A stretch of DNA of 64,000 bases, taken from contig CM034127.1 of the NCBI GenBank assembly GCA_019914995.1, positions 1,674,001-1,738,000 on the forward strand. Reading direction: 5' to 3'. The translations under genes and the position numbers were made by a program. Below, piece after piece: positions 21,847-34,973 of the stretch. Below the pieces are notes generated by a model that saw only the letters and a list, made by a program, of their open reading frames with translations, had not been told where the DNA came from and searched no databases. Within the stretch, counting starts at the first letter, position 1. The number at the start of each line of letters is the position of its first letter. This DNA is from Acanthochlamys bracteata. Lineage: Eukaryota > Streptophyta > Magnoliopsida > Pandanales > Velloziaceae.

Positions 21847-24615
21847 ATGATGACCATTGCATCAACATCAATGGCAAGCTCTGCTTCATGCTCTTTCTAC
21901 TACTTCACTCCCCGTTCTAGCCGGAAACTTCACCGAAGACCACCCTTCGTGAAATCATCAGTGTCTATAAAGCCTGGCGGAGAGATACGGGACGAGGAGA
22001 TAGTCATCGTCGGAGCAGGCATCGCCGGTCTCGCCACTGCACTATCTCTCAAAAGGTAATCAATCGCTAGTTGCTTAATTAACTATCACAATTTTGCGGA
22101 ATTTGGGGTTGGATTAGAACTTGCGTGCGCTAATGTTAGTGAAATCGTAAGTTTTTGCTTATGCAGACTTGGAATACGAACGGTGGTTCTAGAGCAAGGC
22201 TCATCGCTGCGAACTGGGGGAACTTCACTGACGCTGTTCAAGAACGGTTGGCGTGTTTTAGACACTATTGGAGTTGCAGATGAGCTTAGGAGCAAGTACC
22301 TGCAAATTCAAGGGTAAAACATTAAGCAACATTATCATTTTACTTTGTTCAATAAAGCCCTCAAAGAATGTTAGTTTTGTTATGGCAAAATTCCAATTGT
22401 GTTTAGCAGCTCTGTGTACAATTTGATCATACTTTGCTCACTCGTTGATAAGCTCAATTTGCTTTCTAACACAAAAGACATTAAGGTCAATTCTTCATTT
22501 TGTAGTAGTATTGTTGATACTGAAGGATGTTTAGTTCGTTTATCTCCTGAACTTCTCGATGGTATCAGCACAGTGCAGGCTGGTGATGAGATCAGACGAC
22601 GGGTTGGAGTTGAGGTCTTTTTCTTTTGAAGAGGAGGCACCAGGGTAGGCAACCTTTCCCCAACTTTTTGTTGAACTAGCTCTTTCATTGTGTTTTGCGA
22701 AAGTAAGTTTCGCCCTTATGGCAGACAAGAAGTCCGAGCTGTGGAGAGGGGAGTACTTCTGGAGACTCTTGCTAGTAAGCTGCCGCCAGAAGCAATTTGT
22801 TTCTCCTCAAAGCTGAAGCACATCAAAAAGCTTGATAGTGGCGGAACAGCACTTACTTTTGAAGATGGCACCTGGATAACCGCAAAGGTAAAATTGATTG
22901 AAAGGCTAGGTGATGTCAGAAGTTTCCCTTCTGAATAAGTTACAGGTTCTATGCACTTCTAGGACATTATATATGTTTAGTTAAGATAAATACTGAACAG
23001 GCATGCTCTATTACTATAAATTGCATTGTGCTTTGTTCAGATAAGGAATATCTCTTCTCTGTCGTCCAGAATAGGCAGAGAGCATACATTTATATATACT
23101 TGAAATATTTTATGTTTCCTGACAATTGTTCCTTTAGTGTGATAGTTTTTCGGTTGGTTTAATGTTGATGTCTAATAATGGTGACAGGTCGTAATTGGTT
23201 GTGAGGGCGTTCGATCTCCTGTGGCAAAATGGATGGGATTTTCAGAGCCGAAATATGTTGGGCATTGTGCTTTTCGTGGCCTAGGCCTCTATTCAGAAGG
23301 CCAGCCATTTAAGTCAAGAGTGAATTATATCTATGGAAGGGGCCTGAGAGCTGGTTTTGTTCCTGTTTCTTCTTCAAAAGTGTACTGGTTCATCTGCTTC
23401 AACAGTTCTGCACCAGGTATGTTTCTTCTGCTAAAGTTTCTTGTTGCTAGGTCAAGTGCTATTTAGTCAAGAGCCTGTTTGGGATCATTGAGTAATATGA
23501 ATAAGATTTTGTCTGCAAGTGTCTTTCAGAAACAAGTTTATGCGTTTTTCCAGCCCTTGTTACAACCTATGTTTGTCATAGGAGAGGTCAGACAAGTTCT
23601 TCTCCTAAGTTGCTCATCAAAGACTGGAAAGTTAAACCTGTTTTACACTGATCCCGCATGTTCCTATTGGCTATTCACCACAATGACGGAACACAAAAAA
23701 AATAAATAGACAAGGTTACGTGCCATTGCAGCTTTTCCATTCAGAAATGAGATTATATGCTACTTTAGCCATTGATAGACTGAGATGATTACTTCTTTAA
23801 TTTGTTCTGTTAGACTCCATACCTAAGCTTGGTTCGGTATCTCAATCTTGTGTCCTCACTTACGTCACTTCAAAGTAATTCAGTTACATAATGGGCCTCC
23901 ATATAACCTGATTGGCATCGATCATATATCTGCCACAATCCATGCCTCATGGTGAGGTGCATTGGCTTAAGGCTGGTGACAGCAATGGTAACCAATTGAG
24001 CATGGCGCAACAAAAATCTAAGACCTCTTTTTTTCAAATTATTGTTACACTGGAATGTTTAACATTTATGGCATTTGGTCCTCTCTAACAGGTATCAGGA
24101 CCAAAGATGCCTCTGCATTGAAGAAGGAAGCTCTAGATCTGATAAAAAGTTGGCCCGATGAGATATTAGATGTCATAGAAAGGACTCCAGACTATAATGT
24201 CATCAAAACTCCCTTGGTAGACCGGTGGCTGTGGCCTGGTTTGTCCCCACCAGCTTCAGCAAAGGGAGTTGTTGTGGCTGGAGATGCGTGGCACCCTATG
24301 ACTCCTAACCTTGGGCAGGGTGGTTGTTGTGCATTAGAAGATGCAGTTGTTCTTGCGAGTAAGCTAGGCAGTGCACTCAGAGTGGGAAGGCAAGAGCTGG
24401 TGGATGAAGCACTTAGAGACTACAGCCAGGAGAGATGGGCTCGGGTTTTTCCATTGACGGTGCGTGCTAACCTTGTTGGTTCTTTACTACAATGGGACAA
24501 CCCACTAGTTTGTACGGTCAGAGACAACATCATGATACCTAAACTAGTCAGGCTTGGCCCGTTCTTGGAGCATACAAACTTGGAGTGCACTTTGCCAGAA
24601 CCAGTGGCTTCCTGA
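21847..24615 (+). CDS. FAD-dependent monooxygenase (MO1/CTF2, zeaxanthin epoxidase-like)
   Basis: Six exons, 21847-22055, 22167-22313, 22579-22644, 22725-22887, 23188-23416 and 24092-24615, give 445 aa. Family members are aromatic-ring-hydroxylase-type flavoproteins using FAD and NAD(P)H; substrates of the plant MO1/CTF2 group are largely unknown. Visible motifs: GAGIAG at 56-61 for the FAD ADP moiety, VVIGCEGVRSPV at 196-207 (a DG-type motif with Glu in place of Asp), and GDAWHPMTPNLGQGG from 335 binding the FAD ribityl chain. Residues 1-45 are Ser/Arg-rich with few acids and precede the conserved core, which suggests a plastid transit peptide. Two adjacent ATGs (21847, 21850) could start translation. 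A salicylate- or urate-hydroxylase-like function is possible but not shown. Confidence 0.92.
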
Positions 24616-25079
24616 CTGGAGACACGTCTGGTTCACTGGTGATAAGCTTGATGGATTCTGCAGATCTACAGTTGGTGTACCTTACAGAAGAAGATAATAG
24701 TCGATTCAAAACTAGTTCAATCAGCGTATCGCAGGTGCTTCTCTTGCTTGTATACTGGTCTGGTTGTAATAGCTGTAGGCTCGTTAACGTCGCAGGTGCT
24801 TCTCGCTGGTCTGAATTCTCACCTCAACCATCCTCAACCTTTGTCTAAGATAAAACTATCAGAATAGCGCATACATGAACACAAACTCATTACTTCTCGT
24901 TGAAGGTGTTCAAAAACTCAAAGTGATTGCAGGTCAAATTTGAATAGCGCGTAAGCCCAAAACACCACTCATGAACACAGACAAATCAAAGCATGGAAGT
25001 TTCCAACTTTCCCGAATCCGCCAACTCATGAGGGCATTTGCGTAATTAAGTAATTCCGTGTCTCTTATGCTGTAGCGTC

Positions 25080-25087
25080 TATAAATA
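25080..25087 (+). promoter_or_regulatory. TATA box of the RAB gene
   Basis: TATAAATA, 186 bp upstream of the start codon, with a CT-rich leader after it. Confidence 0.6.
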
Positions 25088-25265
25088 AACCTCCCGCGAC
25101 CGACCAGCTCTTTTCTCGCGTTCTCAATTTTTTTATCCCCTTCTCTGTCGTTCGTCACGCTTGATCTCATTCGAATCAGTTGATTTTGAAACCAATTCGC
25201 GTTTGCGAATCTGTACTCAACCTGTTTCGTGAAGGATTGTTAACAAGTTTATTCGATCTATCGCC

Positions 25266-28200
25266 ATGAATCCGGAGTAGTAAGTTTCCAAATTATCTGA
25301 AAATTGTTCTTATTTGTATGATCTTAATCTATTTATTTAATGGTTTCTGTGAGTTTGTAGGATTTTTTTTGTTGTTTTAAGATTTTATTCGTTCGGTGTC
25401 TGTTTCGAGATCTGTTTGCCGGAGGAGTTTGGCATTTGCGATCCTTTGAGTTGACTCTACATTCTAGTAGATTGTAGATGTATCTAGAGGTTGAATCTGT
25501 AGGTTTCTTATCAGATCTCGACTTATCTGGTGTTGAAAACTGGGATCATATCGTATGTAAGGATCCGTTGTAGTCGTGCCTGAACCGTTGTGTTCGTTCC
25601 TGAACCAATGAGACAGTGGTGTCAGTTTTTTTATTGAAAGGAGTCGACCTCTTGAGAAGTAGCATCTGTCTTGTGTTTGTTCTAGATCTAATTGCCAAAA
25701 TAGTTTAGTTTATCATTTTGTGTGTACATGCATTATTTTTTGATAAAGTAAATGGTGCTATTGTTAATATAACAGATTTTCTATGATAAGTAATTGTCGA
25801 GGTTTTTGAAGGAATTTTTTCTATTTGATAAAAAAGAACTAATAAGTGTGGATACTGATTTCTGGATGACATTTTGCAAATTATATCCACACTGGTATTA
25901 TACGCTCTCATGTATCGCAATCTGATGTATCATTAACAGCTTAAGTCTTCTTTTCTTTTAAAATGGCCTAGGCTAATCATGATTACTCTTATTAGATGCT
26001 TCATCTCATGTTATGGAAATCCAGATAATTGAATGAGTCGGTTATTAGATAAAGCAATAGTGCTTACTTGGATGCATACCCATTAAACACTCGTCTTATC
26101 ATTATGTATTTTGGTGATATTGATGTCCAAGTAACTTGCTGGTCAATTTCATTTAAATTAGTGATCTAAATGCTATTATGAATTGGTGCATATTAGTAAG
26201 ATAGTAGTTCCTAGCTGATGGAAAAGGGACGAATGCAAATGGTCTGATTCTATCAATGGACATTTTTTTCTCCAATTAGTGGCAAAGCATCGTTGTTTTT
26301 TTGGCAACTATTTGCACGATTGTGATTGTGCAATAAATGGATCCACATTAAGGTTTTATATTTCACCAAACCTCAAACACTCGTCTTATCCATAACAAAA
26401 CTCAAAGAAAATGCAGGTTCCATCAGGAAATGGTTTTTAGTTGAACTTCTTGTACGATTATCTTTTTGTTTTTAGTGTATGCTGTTCTTCTCGATTGAGG
26501 GAACTCGTTCGTGATTTCAGTAACTGAAATAGTTTGTCATGTGTAAGCAGTTATTCTTACTTTTTTCTCTCTGCAGTGACTATCTTTTCAAACTTCTGCT
26601 CATTGGAGATTCTGGAGTTGGAAAATCATGCCTACTTTTGAGATTCGCGGTAAGGAGCATTGTCATACCTTGTAATTCTCTCATCCCAGCAAATATTAAG
26701 TAGTCTGACAATTATCGTCTTGATTGTTTAGATTGTTGTATGTATGCTTCTCATTTCTGTCAGTTGAAGTACATATGATACCTTTTAAAAAGCTTGTTGA
26801 ATGCCCTTGAGTCGATCATGGTCTTTACCTGATTGACTTGACCCTGCTGACTGTGATCGCATGATGCCTAGACTATCCAGGTAGTTGTATAGTTATACTT
26901 AAGAAGGGAGAAAAAAAGATTCAGCCTTGTTGCTATCTCAGTTAACTGCAATCTGTAGGATTTGTCAAGCAGTATATAAGCTTGATTCGTTTTGTATGCT
27001 TTTGTGTTTCATTTAATCTGCTTCTGTTTCATCTAGTTCAAGAGATAATTATGTTTATATGTTCATTTAATTAAGTTGCTTTTGTGTTATTATTTGTTCT
27101 GATGGGTTATGATGTGATATTGTCATATGTTTTAAAAGTTGATGTAACTTTTTTAATGATTGTTTACCTTTTTGTCTGTTAGGATGACTCGTACTTGGAG
27201 AGCTACATCAGCACTATTGGAGTTGATTTTGTAAGTATATAACAAGTTCACTGACTATTGCAGTGTACCTAGCATAGAGAGTCTTATAGTGATGCTCTTG
27301 CAGAAAATCCGCACGGTTGAGCAAGATGGGAAGACTATCAAACTCCAAATTGTAAGTTTCTGAAGCTATCTTGTTAGTATTGAACTGTAGTAATGATTAA
27401 ACTTCTTAACATCAATTCGTATTTGTAGTGGGATACTGCTGGTCAAGAGCGGTTCCGCACCATCACTAGCAGCTACTACAGAGGTGCACACGGCATAATT
27501 GTAAGTTGCTCCCTTTTGCCTCAATGACTTAGAAGGCCAGGTATGAATGATTTGTTGAATGCCTACCTTGCGATGATTGGCAGGTGGTTTATGATGTTAC
27601 AGACCAAGAGAGCTTCAATAATGTGAAGCAATGGTTAAATGAGATTGATCGCTATGCAAGTGAAAACGTCAACAAGCTTCTGGTTGGGAACAAGTGTGAT
27701 CTTACTGCAAACAAAGTCGTATCCTACGAGACTGCTAAGGTGACTCTTGCTCTGTCTCCTTTATTCAGATGACTTTGTACTTGCTCTGTGTTTGAGCTAC
27801 TTTGAGTGTCTGGAGAAACCATGAGATTTGGCATCGTGGTGTCTTCTTAAGAAGGAATGCATAGTAGCTATAATGATGTCCTATTAATTGAGTTTTTTAT
27901 ATATTACTTTCACAACCTATCATGATTTTCAGCAGCTGCTAGGGTCTTCTCTTTGGAATTTCCAGGTTTTCTCATTGCAGAAATGACACAGTCTTCTAAA
28001 TTTCTTTTATAGGCTTTTGCTGATGAGATTGGTATCCCTTTTATGGAGACTAGTGCCAAGAATGCCACAAACGTTGAACAAGCTTTTATGGCTATGGCTG
28101 CCACAATCAAGAACAGGTACGTTTATTGTCGCTCAATCAATTGTATTTGATATTGCTTTCAAAACATAATTAGCTTAGATAACTTCTATTGTCAGGATGG

Positions 28201-28289
28201 CTAGCCAACCTGTGAACAATGCTAGGCCTCCTACAGTGCAGATCCGTGGCCAGCCTGTCAACCAGAAGGCCACCTGCTGCTCTTCTTGA
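25266..28289 (+). CDS. RABD2: RAB1/YPT1-type small GTPase (RABD2 group)
   Basis: Eight exons, 25266-25279, 26577-26649, 27183-27230, 27304-27351, 27429-27500, 27584-27739, 28013-28116 and 28196-28289, give 202 aa, the usual length. The protein controls vesicle traffic from ER to Golgi. Motifs: P-loop GDSGVGKS 15-22, switch I with ISTIGVDF, switch II WDTAGQE 62-68, NKCD 121-124 and ETSAK 149-153. The C-terminus ends CCSS, a double-cysteine geranylgeranylation signal. The first exon is only 14 bp and encodes MNPE plus two bases of Tyr5, followed by a long first intron of about 1.3 kb. Identity to the RAB1 family is very clear. I cannot decide between RABD2a, b and c orthologues. Confidence 0.97.
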
Positions 28290-28845
28290 GCTTCTCTATG
28301 TCTTCAGCGGCGGCATGTAAGATTCTTGCTTCCTACTTAAAGATGGTTCGAGCCGGAAGTGATTGTTTAATTGACACCGATCGATTCTTTCCATCTGCTT
28401 GTTTTCATAAATATTTGTACAAATTGGGGATATAACAGGGTTGCAAACGTATTATGTTCTGGAGACTTGTTTAAGCGGTCTGTATGCTTTCTTTCTTATT
28501 TTAGTTCACAGCATTGATTCTAATTCACTGAACCGATGGAAACTTCGATGTTCCACAACATTTTGGTATATGCTCTGTGCTCATCTTTACGTTTGTATTA
28601 TTGGTTTGTGTGCTGATGCCTTGTGTGCTATATTGTTACTGTTCTTTTCAAACTGTTGCACTGCTATACGATAGCTGTTGGAGTTAAACCATTATAGTTC
28701 TTGCTGTCTTTGCTTTACATCTATCTGGTGGTGGTATGATGTCTGAACCCATCATATATTGCTTCTACGTACTGCATTAGTACACGCTTATGAATTTTAA
28801 ATTATGTTTATTTAAAATAAACATAATTTTTTAAAAATTAAATTA

Positions 28846-29604
28846 TAGTTGTCAGATCCGGACTGATTCGTCCGGGTTGATCCGAAAATCGTCGATCCAG
28901 ACGGTAAACCGGTCCGGGTTTGTAAAAGAACCATTTATGTAATCGATCCGGTTTGACCCGCTTTAATACGGTCGATCCGTCCGTCCGGATCAAACTAGGT
29001 TGAAAAATTTTTTAAAAATTAATTAAAATTTTTTTAATTGATGATATATTTAATGCAAAAATAATTATTAATAGTTTTATGTTGAAAAATAATATGTAGT
29101 TTAGATCTTGCATTTGAATGTGATAATACAAAAATATAATTTATTATGTTTTACTTGTAAATATCAATTATTAGTGATTTTTAAATTTTTATATTGTAAA
29201 ATATTTAGACTCAAATATGTATATTTAAAAAAGTTAGTTATATCTCTTTATGATTTATCTATTTTATGGTTTTATTTTTTTCTAAATCTCCTAATTTATT
29301 TAAATATTTTTCATTATAAATTTTAGTTGTTATTATTGTTGTTGGTGGTGGCAATATTTTAATTTTCGCTGTGATTATTATTGCTATTGTTGTTGGTAGT
29401 AATGCCATAATAAAAATACTCTAATTTTTTATTATGATTGCTGTTGTTATTATTATTGGTAGTGTCATTAGCAGTAGATTTCTTACTGTAATAATTATTA
29501 TTATTAGTTAAAAATATTTTAATATTATTGACCTGACGGTTCGATTCGAGAATCGTGACTTGAACAATTTTTCGGTTCGATGTCCGATCAGATTCTTACA
29601 ACTA
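28846..29604. mobile_element. TAGTTG-ended inverted-repeat element (hAT-like), 759 bp
   Basis: Left end TAGTTGTCAGATCCGGACTG; right end, reverse-complemented, TAGTTGTAAGAATCTGATCGG. Subterminal sequence is rich in GGTCCGG and GATCCG motifs in both orientations, as for hAT elements. The core is AT-rich with TTGTTG and ATTATT runs. No target duplication or transposase frame was found. A second element with the same ends lies at 52277-53418. Confidence 0.6.
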
Positions 29605-30655
29605 TGAATAAAATAAAAATATTTAAATAAAATAATTTTATATTTATTTTAAAAGTTAATAAATTAAAATTTAATAATAATTTTAATAAAAATAATTTAT
29701 ATTTATTTATTTATTTTATATCAGAAATTAGTTTGACTGGTTGATAATAAGCTCTTACTTTTTACATACACTACACTTTTTCCAGAAGTATAAATAAATA
29801 AATACGTTGGTCACGAGACCACCGCATAAACGCGGATAAAGACTCGCCGGTGACAATATATGAAACATAAAATAGACCCAAAAATTTAATAGAAAACTAT
29901 TTCATTTAATCATATAGGATTAAAAATTTTGACCCACAACCACCATTCGAATTGTTATTTTAAAAAATAACTTTTTTTATTTTCTTACTGTATAATAAAA
30001 TTTTATAAAAAATTAATAATAATATTTTATAAATTATTAAAATATATTATATTTATAATTAATTAATTATTTTTATATTTTATAGCATCATATGAGAATT
30101 ATAATATTATCAAAAATCTTACTATATAAGTATTTTTTTAATAACGAATTTTAGATTTTATATTAAAATTTTATCAAAATTTTATTAAATAGCAATATTT
30201 TATTAAAAGTTTTATCGATAGTATTGGTATATATTTATAATCATAAAACTTTAATTGTCACTATATATTTTAAAAAATAAAATAATATTTTTTTGAATAT
30301 TTAACTATCTCGATAAAAATATTCTAAAAAAAATGTATATTTTAATGGACACTCATTATATATTTTCATCAAAAATATTGATGCCATTTTATTCAATTAA
30401 TTTATAATTTCACTAGAACATAAAAATATATAATTATAATTTAATAATTTAATTATCAAAGATCTATCCAAATTTAATCTAATATTAAATAATTAAATTA
30501 AAGTTAATAATTTTAATCTATATAAATTTATAAATTAATTAAAATTAAACAAATTTAATTTAATTATTAAATAAATTACTTCGAAATTGATCTGTATAGC
30601 CGCCCTGCTGCCAGTAATTTCTCGAGAGAGTTAGAAACGAAAATAAATTCAAACC
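29605..30655. other. AT-rich spacer, no gene seen
   Basis: Almost only A/T sequence between the TAGTTG element and the RWD-RING gene promoter. No frame or structured element recognised. Confidence 0.6.
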
Positions 30656-30780
30656 GTGCTGGACTACCACGCCTGGAACAAAAAGAGCTACCTCTTGTTC
30701 TTTCTCTGCCACCGCACCTCTTTCTCTCTCTCAATTTCTCAAGTTTTTCTCTCTCCGCGAATCGATAGGAAGAGGAGGCG

Positions 30781-33700
30781 ATGGCGGAATCGATGGTGGT
30801 GGCAGCGGCGGAGGAGGAAGTTCGGCTTGAGGTGGAGGCGGTCCGCGCCGTCTACGCCGAAGACTGCGAAGTCATCAAAGATTTCCCGCCTCATCTCTCT
30901 GTCCACATCACACCCCGCACCGGCGACGATTCTTCCCAACAGGTTTTCTCAGATTCACTCGCTGCTCATCTAAATCATGCGTTGAACTCGTTCATTGTGT
31001 CGTGTTTGTTAATCCAGTAGTAGTTCGTTAATCATCACAAATAATGACCACTTGTCATTAATAATTGTAGAAGTTCTTCTTTTTCTTTAGAGATTAAATA
31101 AAGGTATTGCTTTGTTGAGTGGAATATGATCTTCGTTAAGAAGGAAGTTAATTACCGTTGAGGGAGTAATAGATCACAATCTTCAAGACACTCAGATTCT
31201 TGTCTAGTGTCTTTTAAGTTTGCTTTGAAGAATTTCTTTTATTATCGAAGGTCTTTTAAAATCAGAAATTGGGGTGGTTGCTGCATTGCAACATGCGTTT
31301 GTTGTTTGTTCTTACACCTTCGGTCTCTTAACGGAACTCTACTATGGTAAGATTTGTTTTTGCCAGAGACAGACAGCTCCACTACATTAATTTTGCCTTG
31401 AAAAGTTAAGGTATAGTTTCTGTGTTTCTCCTTACGGTTTTCGTCTTTTGGCCATTGCTATCTGCTAAAAGTTTGGCTTCTGGTGATGATTGTTTCTCAC
31501 TGAATGCAGTTCGTGGAAGTTGTCCTTGGAGTGCAAGCCAATGTTCAGGTAAATCCAGAAAGAGTAATTTATACCTTTGCATTCTGTGAGAGGGAAAATT
31601 AGACTTGAATCATGAATTGACAAATGATGCTTATTATTGAGAAAAACATACAAATAAGAAGTTGCTTTAACCAAAATATGCAGGCACTTAAGTGAGAGGT
31701 AAAAACTAACGAATCATAACCTGGTTGAGGATGGGTCATGCAAATAAATGAAATGCCTTGTTTTGGATCTGGATGGTGCTCAAAGCATTTGGAGTATGTC
31801 TGATAAGCATTAACGTTCTGAATGTTGAAAAGGATTCATTAGAATACATAGAAGGTTTGGTATTTAACAAAATAACAAAGGGAGTCAAATGTAAAGCTAT
31901 ATAGTAGTGCTAGTAAGAATAGTACAGCACACATTAATTAGATGTTGATGAATTATCGCGGCAAGCTTCTGTTACTTTTGTTGGATGCCATACTTGCTGC
32001 ATGATGTTTATCTTGTTTGTGCTAAGTTTGCATCTCAATCGGAAGCTCCATAAACATTACATTTTAATGACATGTTGGACCTGTATCTTACCATGGCCCT
32101 TGTAGAGACAACAGCCACATAGACGAAGTTGTTAGCTGCATCCATTCTATGGACTATATTGTGACTTGCTTTTAAGTGGGAAAGATAAAGAATATGGATT
32201 AAAGCATAAACTTACATCTGGAGCAACTCGTCAAATGTTTGCCTAAATTTTAGAAATCTTACTCAAACTGTTCTTTATTGTTTGCAGTACCCTGAGGAGC
32301 CACCTCATATTTATATTATCGAATCAAAGGGTCTCGAAGAGAATCGACAAACCTATTTGATTACTAGCATAAAGAAGAAAGCGGAGGAACTCTCTTCAAG
32401 TCTGATGCTTGTCACACTTTTTGAGGTAGTCATTATTACTTTAGGTTAATTATGGCTTTGTGAGGCAAATGCTGCTAATTGTTTTATGACTGTCTACTGT
32501 AGTATTGCCTTAGGACTTCTGTTCAATTAGTAAGGGGACATTTGGGAGTGCTTATAAAATGAAGCTTCTGAAATGAATGATATTTTGAGGATATTTTTTA
32601 AAAAATGAGATCTATTCTTTTGACCTAAAAAATAATAAAAATAAGCAATAATAAGATCTTATAGCATACAATTTTTCTGTATGTTCCAAAATTGTAAATA
32701 AAGTTTATAGAATGTTGTAGAAGATTTATTGGGAAACACGAAATGAAAACTTGGAATTAAATGGAGTCCAAACACACTGTCAAATGGTGCAAAAAACCAT
32801 TTCATGTTTGCATTAAATTTGTAAGCGTGGCACAAATATGTTTTTATACTTGAAGAATTATGAAATGGATCTGCTTTATAGAAAAAATTCTTGCCACCGT
32901 GAAGTCTTTAGCAAATGCATGTTTAAAGCATCGGTTAGCTATTAGTAAGCATTGCAAACTAATGTACACTACTGGGAGCGGTGCTTTTTTCTGGAGTCAA
33001 TAAGCAAGTTCTAGATTGAATTTGTCATTTTACATTGCGACCTGAAATATTCTGTCCGTAGCTTGCTATAATGTGGCGGTCTGTTGTACCATATGGAATT
33101 AGAGTACTCTAAGCCAGTTATTGACTTCTTCAGTAGCATCGTCCTATTTTCTAACTTTTATTTGAAGTGAATCCATGGAAATGCGGGTATTGCATGGCTG
33201 ATTGGCTGAACCATTAAAGGCGGATGTTATACTATTATACTTTGCTAGAATTCAGCTTTCATGTGTTATTGACATGTTATCTGTCAACATTTTCTGAAAG
33301 TATGTCAATTTGTTCTCTCATACTGACATTGTATTTCTTACATAAAAATTCTCACCAGAAAGCAGTGGAGATACTAACTAACATGAATCATCCGGATGGA
33401 AATTGTCCATTGTGCCTTTACCCTTTGCTTACAGAAGAAGCATCTAGTGATTTGGTGCCATTTATGAAGTTGATGTCCTGTTACCATTGCTTTCACAGGT
33501 GCAGCTATTTTCCTTTATTTGCTTTCACTTTTATTTAGTTATTGCGTATTATGCTAAAAGAATCTACCTTTTTCTCTCTAGGAAATGCATTGTTGGATGG
33601 TGGAAATGGCTTCAAAAGCAAATTTTGGAAAATGAAACCATGTCAACTGTGGCAGCAGACACTAAGAGAGGTCAAAGAGGTGACAATACATTTACATATC

Positions 33701-34973
33701 TGTTGTTTTCAGTCTCAATTTATTACTAGTAGGTTTCAGCTCAAAGATTGCCATATCTCAATTTCTGAAGTTTTCTTGTGCATTGGCTGTTGTAAAGAGG
33801 AGGGCCTTCTGCATCATAAGCATCAAACTAGTAACCTTTTAGAATCCTAATCTTATTTAGAAAGACTAGCAGACTTCTTTGACTCTAATGAGAAAGACTT
33901 CTTGATACAATTTGCCATAAGTCTGCATCTGTAAACAGACTATGGACCGCTGAGAGAAATCAAACTTACGTTAACATTGTTTGGTTAAGTGCTGGTTTCA
34001 GAGGTTGTTAGAGATGTGTTTCTGTTGCGTGTATGTGATTGCACGACGAACCAATTGCTTGCTTTTGTGTATTTCTTTCTTTGATTGGATCAAAGTTTCT
34101 CTTGTTTCTTGTTAGAAGTCTTTGCAATATATATATATATATATTTTTTAAATTACATATTTTATTTTTTACATGATCCATAATTGAAGAATGCTCCTAT
34201 CCAGCTCAGGTACAAACTCCAACATAATTCAGGAAAAGGCAAATTGCCCTGTTTGCCGCAAAATCTTCGATGTAAAGGATATCAAACATGTCCTTGATTA
34301 TTTGGGAACAGATCTTTCTGAATTGGTACGTCTTCTATCTCTTGTGTTTAAAATATGATTGAAGTGATATTAGATTTATGTGCTTGTTCTATATTGTCTC
34401 AATATTGACTGTATATATGCTGTTTATCTTTGAAACACAATAAATATAAGGCATAATATGTAGCCTTAGGGGACAACAATACTGGGACACTTTGAGTTGC
34501 CTTTTAATCTGAAAACCTCATGTTAGGGACAGAAATTTATACATTGGAATTGAATTATAAACTTGATTTTTTGGTCTTGACAGAATATTGAAGGGCCTGA
34601 TTTTGACGACGATAACAAATTGTTTCTCCAGTCAGCTACTGAGATCAGCAGAAGGCAAAATTTTGAAGCCCTGATGAAGTTACAGAAAGAAAATAGTGGC
34701 CTCATCGAACCACGAAAAAGCCTATCGATAACACCTGGAATGTATCTCGCAGCACCTGTCACATCTAGTGCAACAACTAACTCTATCGGTGATCAAAGTG
34801 GTACCTCCCTGGATTCTAATTCAGACCAAACTGTGAATGAGGTGACCTCAAGCAATCATGAGGATTCGAATTTAAGAAAACAAAAATTCCACGGTTCAAG
34901 ACGAAAGCGATATGCACCTTCCAGAAAAAAAGAGTGGATTAGGAAAGAGCCTAACTCTCAGAACGGCTTCTGA
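30781..34973 (+). CDS. RWD-RING E3 ubiquitin ligase, RNF25-like
   Basis: Seven exons, 30781-30942, 31510-31548, 32288-32425, 33359-33498, 33582-33679, 34210-34325 and 34584-34973, give 360 aa. The RWD domain spans about 10-120 with its YPEEPPHIYI motif at 68-77. A RING-type zinc domain follows: C129, C132, then C154, H156, C157, H159, C162 and the last pair C205, C208 (NCPVC). The long insertion between the zinc pairs is typical of RNF25-like proteins. Residues 230-360 are low-complexity, Ser-rich, and end in a basic patch (SRRKRYAPSRKKEW). Expected role: E3 ligase working with an E2 through the RING; RNF25 in animals acts in ubiquitin signalling on ribosomes and in NF-kB, but the plant role is unknown. 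The acceptor at 34209 (not 34204) is the one that keeps phase. Confidence 0.93.
32534..32777. mobile_element. AT-rich MITE-like element in an intron
   Basis: Left end GGGGACATTTGGGAGTGCTT; right end, reverse-complemented, GTGTGTTTGGACTCCATTTAA. It lies wholly inside intron 3 of the RWD-RING gene, away from the splice sites. Confidence 0.5.
34127..34144. repeat. AT dinucleotide microsatellite
   Basis: About nine AT units in intron 5 of the RWD-RING gene, 65 bp before the exon 6 acceptor. Confidence 0.85.

Noticed and set aside
30656..30973. 105-codon plus-strand frame over the start of the RWD-RING gene
   Set aside because: Arg/Ser-rich shadow of the true first exon in another frame.
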